A model generated the notes under the pieces. That model made no database searches, was not told the DNA's origin, and saw only the letters and a list, made by a program, of their open reading frames with translations. From Flavobacteriales bacterium UBA7382 (GTDB lineage Bacteria; Bacteroidota; Bacteroidia; Flavobacteriales_D; Sanyastnellaceae), in the NCBI GenBank assembly GCA_002469765.1, contig DKNS01000019.1, positions 1 through 13,378 on the forward strand: a stretch of DNA of 13,378 nt, given 5' to 3'. Numbering within the stretch: position 1 is the stretch's first letter; each line of letters begins with the position of its first letter. Positions 1 to 6,181 of the stretch are shown in pieces. The position numbers were made by a program, and so were the translations under genes.

Positions 1-2
1 CT

Positions 3-23
3 GAAACCGACGACAAGGCTTGA
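3..23 (+). CDS. possible 3' end of an upstream gene
   Basis: The reading frame open at the left edge ends in a TGA at 21-23, with the last residues E-T-D-D-K-A. A strong terminator for + strand transcription follows 18 bases later, so some + strand gene must end near here. A second frame (from base 1) is open until a TGA at 40-42, so the frame is not certain. Nothing can be said about function. Confidence 0.3.
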   Translation, partial: ETDDKA

Positions 24-41
24 TTCAGAAGTTTGGAAATG

Positions 42-71
42 AAAAGGAGACCTGCGGGTCTCCTTTTTTTT
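42..71 (+). terminator. Rho-independent terminator upstream of pyrR
   Basis: A seven-pair GC-rich stem (GGAGACC at 46-52 with GGTCTCC at 57-63) encloses a TGCG loop. Four A-T pairs extend it (42-45 with 64-67), and a run of eight T follows (64-71). It should end a + strand transcript entering from the left. The A-run at 42-45 could give weaker termination in the other direction. It lies immediately before the putative pyrR promoter box, so it more likely ends the previous gene than serves as a pyrR attenuator. Confidence 0.85.
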
Positions 72-76
72 GCCTG

Positions 77-84
77 TATCTTTG
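77..84 (+). promoter_or_regulatory. Bacteroidota -7 promoter box for pyrR-pyrB
   Basis: TATCTTTG matches the Bacteroidota -7 consensus TAnnTTTG exactly. The pyrR ATG follows 9 bases after the box, so the predicted transcript would have a leader of only a few bases. No convincing -33 TTG element is visible upstream, where the terminator stem lies, so the promoter is inferred from one element only. Confidence 0.5.
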
Positions 85-93
85 TGTTTAGAA

Positions 94-639
94 ATGTTGA
101 ATCAAACCTTGATTCCTCCAGCGCAGTTTGCGCTCATCCTCGATCGCTTGGCACACCAGTTGATTGAACACCATGATTTTTCGAAGACCGTTTTGGTTGG
201 TTTGCAACCGAGAGGAAGTCGACTTGCGGAGCGATTGCAACGCCGTTTGCACGAATTGCAACCCGAATGCCAGGTGCCTTGCGGTAGATTGGATGTGACC
301 TTTTTCCGAGACGACATTCGCTCCAACGACAAGTTGCTCAGCCCCAACGTCAATGACATGGGGTTCACCGTAGAAAGCAGGGATGTGGTCCTGGTGGACG
401 ACGTGTTGTTCACAGGCCGAACCATCCGTGCAGGGCTGGATGCTTTGCTCGCCCATGGTCGCCCCAACGCGGTTGCATTGGCCGTATTGATTGACCGAAG
501 GTTCTCTCGAGAATTGCCGATTGAGCCCAACTACATTGGGATGCATGTCGACAGCATTGGGGTCCAGCACGTCAAAGTATTTTGGAGTGAAGAAGAAGGA
601 GAGGACCGAGTCATCTTGTTGAACGAGAAGCCGTCATGA
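94..639 (+). CDS. pyrR: PyrR: uracil phosphoribosyltransferase / pyrimidine regulator
   Basis: A 181-residue PRTase-fold protein of the usual PyrR length. The PRPP-binding loop is clear: V-V-L-V-D-D-V-L-F-T-G-R-T starting at residue 98, with the Asp pair at 102-103. The N-terminal part carries the usual G-L-Q-P-R-G segment and the middle a D-V-T-F-F-R-D-D segment, both typical of PyrR. In Gram-positives PyrR binds pyr mRNA leaders and also converts uracil plus PRPP to UMP. I chose the ATG at 94; a TTG at 70 in the same frame would start inside the terminator T-run. The gene overlaps pyrB by ATGA, which supports a shared pyrimidine role. No leader able to fold as a PyrR-controlled attenuator lies between promoter and start, so an enzymatic role is the safer inference here. 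Confidence 0.93.
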   Translation: MLNQTLIPPAQFALILDRLAHQLIEHHDFSKTVLVGLQPRGSRLAERLQRRLHELQPECQVPCGRLDVTFFRDDIRSNDKLLSPNVNDMGFTVESRDVVLVDDVLFTGRTIRAGLDALLAHGRPNAVALAVLIDRRFSRELPIEPNYIGMHVDSIGVQHVKVFWSEEEGEDRVILLNEKPS

Positions 640-1586
640 GCGAATCGCAAGGATTGTCGACCTCGAATCTGCTCGGAATCAATGAACTGACCAAGGCAGA
701 TGTGGATTTGATTCACGCCACGGCCAAGGAGTTTAAGGACGTGTTGAATCGTCCCATCAAAAAAGTGCCTTCTTTGCGCGACTTCACAGTGGCCAACCTC
801 TTTTTTGAGAATTCCACAAGAACCCGTCTGTCTTTTGAGTTGGCGGAAAAGCGCCTTTCGGCCGATGTGGTCAATTTTTCCGCTGCAGGGTCCAGTGTGA
901 AAAAGGGTGAGACTCTGGTGGATACGGTGAACAACATCCTTGCCATGAAAGTGGACATGGTGGTGATGCGCCACCCACACCCGGGAGCCCATCAATTCTT
1001 GGCCTCTAAGGTGGATGTGCCCATCGTCAATGCTGGCGATGGAACGCACGAGCACCCTACCCAGGCCCTTCTCGACACGTTCAGCTTACGGGAAGCCTTG
1101 GGCCAAGACATGACGGGAAAGAACATTTCCATCGTGGGAGACATCCAACATTCACGCGTGGCGTTGTCCAACATCAAGGCTCTTAAGCTTCTTGGTGCCA
1201 ACGTGCGTGTATGCGGACCGGAAACCTTGGTTCCCAAACACCTTCACGAGATGGGTGTGGAAGTCAGCCATGATTTGGACGACACCATCCGTTGGTCAGA
1301 TGCCTTGAACATGCTGCGAATTCAACTCGAGCGCCAAGGCCCTTCTGATGCGGTGCGATTCTTCCCGACCCTGCGGGAGTACACCATGCGTTTTGGGCTG
1401 ACGTTGGAGCGCCTGGGACAATCTGATGCGCCTGTGGTCATCATGCACCCGGGGCCCATCAACCGCGGGGTAGAGATTTCGAGTGAAGTGGCCGACGGCG
1501 AGCACGCCATCATCCTGGATCAGGTGGAGAATGGCGTCGCAATTCGGATGGCGGTGCTGTATCTTCTCGCCCAAAGAAAGACCTGA
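636..1586 (+). CDS. pyrB: aspartate carbamoyltransferase catalytic subunit
   Basis: PyrB joins carbamoyl phosphate and aspartate to make N-carbamoylaspartate, the committed step of pyrimidine synthesis in the cytoplasm. The 316-residue protein has all expected signatures: the carbamoyl-phosphate loop S-T-R-T-R at 60-64 within F-F-E-N-S-T-R-T-R, H-P-T-Q at 140-143, a G-D-I-Q-H-S-R-V segment in the aspartate domain, and H-P-G-P-I-N-R-G from 271. Length is normal for the family. The start ATG overlaps the pyrR stop (ATGA), suggesting translational coupling. No pyrI regulatory subunit follows, so the enzyme probably works as a catalytic trimer without the E. coli-type allosteric subunit, unless pyrI lies elsewhere. 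Confidence 0.97.
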   Translation: MSESQGLSTSNLLGINELTKADVDLIHATAKEFKDVLNRPIKKVPSLRDFTVANLFFENSTRTRLSFELAEKRLSADVVNFSAAGSSVKKGETLVDTVNNILAMKVDMVVMRHPHPGAHQFLASKVDVPIVNAGDGTHEHPTQALLDTFSLREALGQDMTGKNISIVGDIQHSRVALSNIKALKLLGANVRVCGPETLVPKHLHEMGVEVSHDLDDTIRWSDALNMLRIQLERQGPSDAVRFFPTLREYTMRFGLTLERLGQSDAPVVIMHPGPINRGVEISSEVADGEHAIILDQVENGVAIRMAVLYLLAQRKT

Positions 1587-1606
1587 CCAGGCTCCGATGC
1601 CCTTGC

Positions 1607-1614
1607 TATATTTG
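1607..1614 (+). promoter_or_regulatory. Bacteroidota -7 promoter box for the STAS gene cluster
   Basis: TATATTTG is an exact TAnnTTTG match in the 44-base gap after pyrB. It lies 16 bases before the STAS start codon, so the leader would be about 10 bases. No clear -33 TTG is present at the usual distance. It could start a separate transcript for the STAS, T9SS and rnz genes. Confidence 0.5.
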
Positions 1615-1630
1615 GCCTCAACGATTCAAC

Positions 1631-2014
1631 ATGAAGTTTACCACAGAACACCGAGACCGCGTCGTCATTGTGACGAGCACTGTCGAAAAGCTTGATGCGC
1701 TTCACGCGCCTGATTTGAAAGCAGAATTGGTCCAGTTAGGCAAGTCCGGCCACTTGAACATTGTCCTTGACCTCACGCAGTCTCGGTATTGCGATTCCAG
1801 CGGTCTCAGTGCAGTGCTCGTTGGGAACAGGTTGTGCCGCGATGAAGATGGCACCTTCGTGCTTTGCGGATTGCAACCTACCGTGGAAAAGTTGGTCCAA
1901 ATCTCTCAACTCGATCGCGTCCTCAACATCACGCCCACAGTCAACGAGGCGGTAGATTTTGTGTACATGGAAGCCACGGAGAAAGACTTGGGTGGAACCT
2001 CGTCAGAGTCCTAA
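1631..2014 (+). CDS. STAS-domain protein (anti-sigma factor antagonist-like)
   Basis: A 127-residue single-domain STAS protein of the SpoIIAA/RsbV type. It has a beta-rich N-terminus, then I-V-L-D-L leading to the signature C-D-S-S-G-L at 54-59, where Ser57 aligns with the phosphorylated serine of SpoIIAA. In partner switching, such proteins bind an anti-sigma kinase when unphosphorylated and so release a sigma factor. No kinase, phosphatase or sigma gene is in the window, so the partner is unknown. In Bacteroidota a STAS gene near rnz is, as I recall, a common arrangement; here a secreted-protein gene separates them. A short acidic/Ser-rich tail follows the domain. Non-sigma roles are possible. 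Confidence 0.85.
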   Translation: MKFTTEHRDRVVIVTSTVEKLDALHAPDLKAELVQLGKSGHLNIVLDLTQSRYCDSSGLSAVLVGNRLCRDEDGTFVLCGLQPTVEKLVQISQLDRVLNITPTVNEAVDFVYMEATEKDLGGTSSES

Positions 2015-2025
2015 ACACCAAAGTG

Positions 2026-3324
2026 ATGACATTATTTCTGAAATTGCCCGGACTGGCTTTGGCAGCCTTTTTTCTGTGCTTGGCTCCTAGAATGTGGGGG
2101 CAATGTGACATTGACTTCGATTTTGGAGAGGCCACCTTCGGGGTGTCTCCCGATCCAGACATGGGGGAGACTTTTTTAGACGGAATGCTGGATGAGTCGT
2201 ACTTCGACGTTCTGCACATTTTGATTCCCGCCAATGCTGCTGGGATCGATTCAGCCTATCCTCCAACTTTGCCGGTGGACAGTGTGATTGTGTTGGCCAA
2301 TTCCATCGATGGAGCGGGCGCATACCAAGGCATTGTCTTTACAGATACTGTGACACAAGAGCAGTTCTTTGCAGACGAGATTGGCTTGGAGGTGTTGTTT
2401 AACAACAACGGCGATTCTGAAAACTCCACTGCTTTCTTGGGGGGTGAGCAATACTGTGCAGCCATCCAAGGAGTGCCCAATCGCTCTGGCATTTACCGCA
2501 TCAGCATCGACATCCAAGCTTGGGCGACGATTTTCACACCTTTCAATGCCCCCTACACGTTTGACAACTTCACATTGCGCGTGAATTGTCCATTGCTTGA
2601 GGATGTGTCGGTCACCAACGTGAACAGCGATGATGGGACGCAAGGCACCTTGACGGTCATGTTGGCTGATGGTGTGGAGGCGACAGAGGTGGTTTGGTTC
2701 AATGCGTTTGGCGACCAGATTGGCACGGGAATGTCCGTGTCTGTTGACAACGCAGGTTCATTTTCAGTCCAAATCACCTCGGCAGATTGCCAAAGTTTGT
2801 TTGGTGGTTGGTTGGTGGGAGACGACGCAGTGGAATGCGCGCTGACGGCCAGTGTGGAGGTGACCAACACCGATTTGGGTCAATTCAATGGATCTGCCTC
2901 GGTGTCGGTGTCGGGAGCGGTCGGCACATGGACTGCCAACTGGTACAGTGGATCAGGCATCTTGGTTGGCACCGGCGAGGTGTTGAGCGGGTTGGGTGAA
3001 GGCGACTACAGTGTGGTGGTGTCCGACGATTCAGGTTGTTCTGTGGAAGTCGAAGACATCAACGTGTTGACCGGTTTGTCCGACGTCGCTCAGTTGGACT
3101 TGTCCACATTTCCCAACCCTGCATCTGCGGAGCTCTCTTGTCTTGGAATCATGCCAGGTGACGCTTGGGCTGTATTGGCAACAAATGGGACAAAGGTGCG
3201 TGCAGGTCTTTCCGCCACATTCGGATGGACCCTCGACGTGTCTTCTTTGGAGGCAGGCATGTATTTGCTGGTGGTGACGCGTCAAGGTGTGCGCCAAGTG
3301 CAGCAAGTGCAAGTCACACACTGA
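2026..3324 (+). CDS. secreted protein with SprB-like repeats and T9SS sorting domain
   Basis: A 432-residue exported protein. An N-terminal signal peptide (K6, hydrophobic stretch about 9-20) probably ends at W-G-Q near residues 24-26; the following Cys is not in a lipobox. An unrecognised Cys-containing domain covers about 27-190. Two segments then resemble SprB/PKD-like repeats, ending G-S-F-S-V-Q-I-T-S-A-D-C (244-255) and G-D-Y-S-V-V-V-S-D-D-S-G-C (326-338). The last 75 or so residues form a type A T9SS sorting domain: F-P-N-P-A-S from 362 and a late G-M-Y-L-L strand. The protein should therefore cross the outer membrane by the type IX system and be released or anchored on the surface. The ATG at 2026 was chosen because it begins the signal peptide; the frame is open further upstream inside the STAS gene. 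It lies 11 bases after the STAS stop. Ligand and role are unknown. Confidence 0.85.
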   Translation: MTLFLKLPGLALAAFFLCLAPRMWGQCDIDFDFGEATFGVSPDPDMGETFLDGMLDESYFDVLHILIPANAAGIDSAYPPTLPVDSVIVLANSIDGAGAYQGIVFTDTVTQEQFFADEIGLEVLFNNNGDSENSTAFLGGEQYCAAIQGVPNRSGIYRISIDIQAWATIFTPFNAPYTFDNFTLRVNCPLLEDVSVTNVNSDDGTQGTLTVMLADGVEATEVVWFNAFGDQIGTGMSVSVDNAGSFSVQITSADCQSLFGGWLVGDDAVECALTASVEVTNTDLGQFNGSASVSVSGAVGTWTANWYSGSGILVGTGEVLSGLGEGDYSVVVSDDSGCSVEVEDINVLTGLSDVAQLDLSTFPNPASAELSCLGIMPGDAWAVLATNGTKVRAGLSATFGWTLDVSSLEAGMYLLVVTRQGVRQVQQVQVTH

Positions 3325-3343
3325 GACTGCAGGTTTTCACGCG

Positions 3344-4258
3344 ATGCATTTCGAAGTGGTGTTTCTCGGGACAGGAGCTGCGGTTCCGGTGCCTTTGAGA
3401 AGCACCACTTCGCAATTTGTGGACATTCATGGGCACACATATTTGGTGGATGCAGGAGAGGGTGTTCAACTGTCCCTGCGCAAAAACAAGCTAAAATTCC
3501 AAAAGCTGAAAGGCGTGTTCATCAGCCACATGCATGGAGACCATGTGCTGGGTTTGCCTGGACTGTTGAGCACCATGTCTTTGCTGGGGCGGAAAGAGCC
3601 CTTGCTGCTTTGGGGGCCTGAGGAGTTGAGACCATGGTTGGATGCGACGTGGAAAGCCATTCATGCGCACATGTCCTTCGAACTGGATTTCAAACCTTGG
3701 GGCGAAGGAGAGGAGGTTTTGTTGGAGGGGGAGCGTCACCGGCTGGTCTCGGCACCTGCCAAGCACCGGATTCCCACCAGGGCTCTGCGCATCGAAGAGC
3801 ACAGCCTTCCTTGGAAATTGGATGGCCTCCAGGCCAAATCCAAAGACATGCCATTTCACGTGCGACAAGCCTTGAAGCGTGGCGAGTCTGTGCTCTGGAA
3901 TGACGAATTGCAGGAGGCTTCGATGTGGTGCAAACCCCCTGGGAAGACCAGGGCATATGTGTATTCCTCAGACACGCGTCCTTGTGAGTCTGTCAAGCGA
4001 CTGGCTGAAGGCGCAGATTTGTTGTACCACGATTGCACATTCGCAGAACGAGACGCGTCTCGGGCCAAGGACACCCACCACAGCACCGCGAAAGAAGCAG
4101 CACGCTTGGCCAATCAGGCCGGTGTAAAGCAGTTGGTGTTGGGTCACATCAGCACGAGGTACAGAGACACTGGCGAATTGCTAGGTGAGGCCTTGGCTTT
4201 TCACAGTGATGTGGAGGTGGCCATGGACGGGATGTCGAAGATTGTGGTTGCGGGGTGA
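3344..4258 (+). CDS. rnz: ribonuclease Z (tRNA 3' endonuclease)
   Basis: RNase Z is a zinc metallo-beta-lactamase-fold nuclease that trims tRNA precursors 3' of the discriminator base. The 304-residue length is normal for the short bacterial form. All zinc ligands can be placed: H62-x-H64-x-D66-H67 (H-M-H-G-D-H-V-L-G-L-P-G), H141, D210 in S-S-D-T-R and H268 in L-G-H-I-S. These match the numbering of the B. subtilis enzyme within one residue. The N-terminus F-L-G-T-G-A-A-V-P fixes the frame. I chose the ATG at 3344 because it places this strand at the normal distance; an upstream in-frame start at 3287 lies inside the T9SS gene. The gap to the preceding gene is 19 bases, so co-transcription is likely. 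Confidence 0.96.
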   Translation: MHFEVVFLGTGAAVPVPLRSTTSQFVDIHGHTYLVDAGEGVQLSLRKNKLKFQKLKGVFISHMHGDHVLGLPGLLSTMSLLGRKEPLLLWGPEELRPWLDATWKAIHAHMSFELDFKPWGEGEEVLLEGERHRLVSAPAKHRIPTRALRIEEHSLPWKLDGLQAKSKDMPFHVRQALKRGESVLWNDELQEASMWCKPPGKTRAYVYSSDTRPCESVKRLAEGADLLYHDCTFAERDASRAKDTHHSTAKEAARLANQAGVKQLVLGHISTRYRDTGELLGEALAFHSDVEVAMDGMSKIVVAG

Positions 4259-4259
4259 G

Positions 4260-4287
4260 TTTGTCCCAAAGGGGTGTTCTATATTTG
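4260..4287 (+). promoter_or_regulatory. promoter of the response regulator gene
   Basis: TATATTTG at 4280-4287 matches the -7 consensus TAnnTTTG exactly. A TTTG at 4260-4263, directly after the rnz stop, could be the -33 element, with a spacing of 16 bases, slightly short. The start codon lies 20 bases after the box. The -7 box is followed at once by TTTAGAA, a heptamer also found 2 bases after the pyrR box. Confidence 0.55.
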
Positions 4288-4307
4288 TTTAGAATCGTTC
4301 CAAAGAG

Positions 4308-4997
4308 ATGAATTCGTTCTCCACCTCCGTGGCCATCGCCGACAGCAGCGCCCTCTTTAGGTTGGGCGTTCGAAACATGGCTGGTCACGTCAGGGGGATT
4401 CAGATTGTGGGGGAAGCAAGTACTTCAGAGGACCTCGTGGGTCTCGTTCAGAGTTTCAACCCTCAAGTGGTTATCGTGGATTTTCTTGCGGAAGGCTTCG
4501 ACATCGATGTCGTGCGCAAAGTGAAGGTGATGAAGCCCAAGTGCCGCGTCCTGGCAATCACATCGGAGCAAAGTGGACACACCATCGTCAACGCGCTGAA
4601 AGCGGGTGTGGACAGCTACATCAAGAAGGATTGCGACCTGGGGGAGGTGGAAGATGCCATCCGCGAGACCTCCCAAGGGGGTGCCTTCTTTTGTGGCCAG
4701 ATTTTAGATCGGATCCGAAAGGAGTCCATTGATGTAAGTGACCTCGAGAACATTCCTCTGACCTGCGACCCCATTCACCTCAGCGCGCGAGAAACAGAAG
4801 TGCTGTCGTTGATCGCGGAAGGGCACACCAACGGAGTGGTCGCAAGCAAGCTTTTCCTGAGTGCACACACCGTGACCACCCACCGCAAGAACATCATGGC
4901 GAAGTTGGGCGTAAACAACACCGCCGCTATGGTGATGTACGCGGTAAAAACCGGGCTCGTCAGCCCCAATAAATTCCTGTTTCAAGGTGAGGCTTAG
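4308..4997 (+). CDS. NarL/FixJ-type response regulator (receiver + LuxR HTH)
   Basis: A 229-residue two-domain transcription regulator. The N-terminal receiver (about 7-125) has the phosphoacceptor Asp58 (V-I-V-D-F), the switch Thr in A-I-T-S and a Lys in S-Y-I-K-K. The acidic pair usually written D-D is A11-D12 here, so one Mg-binding acidic residue is missing. The loop after Asp58 is F-L-A-E-G-F-D rather than the common L-x-M-P-G. The C-terminal LuxR helix-turn-helix begins L158-S-A-R-E-T-E-V and contains T-V-T-T-H-R-K-N-I-M-A-K-L-G. No histidine kinase gene is adjacent. It has its own promoter. It may be an atypical receiver signalling without normal phosphorylation, or a weakly phosphorylated regulator; target genes are unknown. 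Confidence 0.92.
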   Translation: MNSFSTSVAIADSSALFRLGVRNMAGHVRGIQIVGEASTSEDLVGLVQSFNPQVVIVDFLAEGFDIDVVRKVKVMKPKCRVLAITSEQSGHTIVNALKAGVDSYIKKDCDLGEVEDAIRETSQGGAFFCGQILDRIRKESIDVSDLENIPLTCDPIHLSARETEVLSLIAEGHTNGVVASKLFLSAHTVTTHRKNIMAKLGVNNTAAMVMYAVKTGLVSPNKFLFQGEA

Positions 4998-5038
4998 TGA
5001 GTCGTGTCCATTGAACACTTCTTGGGGCGCCTTGACTT

Positions 5039-5048
5039 GCGTCGACGC
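5039..5048. repeat. 10-bp palindrome upstream of ilvE
   Basis: GCGTCGACGC is a perfect palindrome in the 90-base gap between the response regulator and ilvE, 40 bases before the ilvE start. It could be an operator half-site or chance in GC-rich DNA. No TAnnTTTG box is visible in this gap, so the ilvE promoter is not identified. Confidence 0.2.
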
Positions 5049-5087
5049 CGGAGATTTGCGACTTTTGCACCACCTAAATGAAAGGTC

Positions 5088-6164
5088 ATGCAATTGGAGA
5101 ATCACGTGATGTTGGACTTTGACATTTCCCCTGTGGGAACGAGCAGACTGGGTGAGGTGGACTTCGACAACCTTGCGTTTGGCAAGGTGTTTTCCGATCA
5201 CATGTTCGTCATGGACTACGCGGATGGGGCGTGGCAACGGGGAGAAATATCTGCATTTGGTCCCATGACGTTTTCCCCTGCCATGATGTCCTTGCATTAT
5301 GGCCAAGCCATCTTCGAGGGCATGAAGGCGTTCCGTCAGAAGGACGGTTCTGTGTCGTTGTTCCGTCCAGGAAGGAACATTCAACGCTTGAACTTCTCTG
5401 CGCGCCGCTTGAGCATGCCAGAAGTCCCCGAAGACATCGTCTTTCAGGCCATTGTGGAATTGGTGAAGCTGGATACGAATTGGGTTCCAAGCGCGCCCGA
5501 CAGTGCGTTGTACATCAGACCATTCATGTTCGCCACGGAGAGTCATGTTGGGGTTCGTCCGAGTCTCAATCACCGACTGTGCATCTTCACGTGCCCAGTC
5601 GGTGCGTACTACACCAGGCCAGTTCGTGTGAAGGTGGAGACCAAATTCACACGCGCAGCCTCTGGCGGCACAGGCGCAGCAAAAGCGGCAGGTAATTATG
5701 CGGGGTCCTTGTTTCCCACTGAGATCGCCAAGTCGGAAGGATACGATCAGGTTTTGTGGACAGACGGCGCCACCCACACCAAGGTGGAGGAGTGCGGAAC
5801 CATGAACGTGGGGTTTGTGATCGACGGAAAGTTGGTGGTGCCTTGCACGAGTGACACCGTGCTTTCAGGCGTGACCCGAGCCAGCGCGGTCGACTTGATG
5901 CGACATGAAGGTGTTGAGGTGGAAGAACGTGTGGTGGAAGTTCGTGAATTGCAAGAAGCTGTCAAGACTGGGCGGTTGACCGAGGCTTTTGGCCTGGGTA
6001 CAGCCGCGACGATCTCCCCCATTTGCACGTTGGGACTGGAAGACAGAGATTGGGACTTGCCAAGCCAAGACACGTGGATTCTTGCTCCGAGATTGAAACA
6101 ACGCTTGGACGAGGTAAGAACAGGGTCGGGAGAGGATCCCTTCGCCTGGAACATTCCACTCTAA
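5088..6164 (+). CDS. ilvE: branched-chain amino acid aminotransferase
   Basis: A PLP-dependent class IV (fold type IV) aminotransferase that interconverts leucine, isoleucine and valine with their 2-oxo acids. The 358-residue length and sequence fit the group II, mitochondrial-like BCATs. Visible signatures are H-Y-G-Q-A-I-F-E-G-M-K-A-F near the N-terminus, the catalytic Lys199 in A-A-K-A-A-G-N-Y-A-G-S-L, D-Q-V-L-W-T-D, and V-E-E-C-G-T-M-N-V. The start at 5088 is assumed; an in-frame ATG at 5109 is an alternative that would remove only seven residues. The outer-membrane-type gene starts 17 bases downstream, so the two may share a transcript. No attenuator-like leader peptide rich in Leu/Ile/Val codons was seen upstream. 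Confidence 0.95.
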   Translation: MQLENHVMLDFDISPVGTSRLGEVDFDNLAFGKVFSDHMFVMDYADGAWQRGEISAFGPMTFSPAMMSLHYGQAIFEGMKAFRQKDGSVSLFRPGRNIQRLNFSARRLSMPEVPEDIVFQAIVELVKLDTNWVPSAPDSALYIRPFMFATESHVGVRPSLNHRLCIFTCPVGAYYTRPVRVKVETKFTRAASGGTGAAKAAGNYAGSLFPTEIAKSEGYDQVLWTDGATHTKVEECGTMNVGFVIDGKLVVPCTSDTVLSGVTRASAVDLMRHEGVEVEERVVEVRELQEAVKTGRLTEAFGLGTAATISPICTLGLEDRDWDLPSQDTWILAPRLKQRLDEVRTGSGEDPFAWNIPL

Positions 6165-6181
6165 CTCCCGTACATTGGACC

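Noticed and set aside
42..71. Hairpin as a PyrR-responsive attenuator
   Set aside because: No antiterminator or PyrR-binding loop can be seen, the promoter box lies downstream of it, and the stem is simple. It fits the end of an upstream transcript better.
70..93. TTG start for pyrR, eight codons upstream
   Set aside because: It lies in the T-run of the terminator and upstream of the promoter box. The ATG at 94 gives the usual PyrR length.
4704..5777. A 357-codon open frame on the - strand
   Set aside because: It is antisense to ilvE and the end of the response regulator, whose + strand products have clear catalytic motifs. Its translation resembles no family and is rich in His, Arg and Cys, as expected of a shadow frame in GC-rich DNA.
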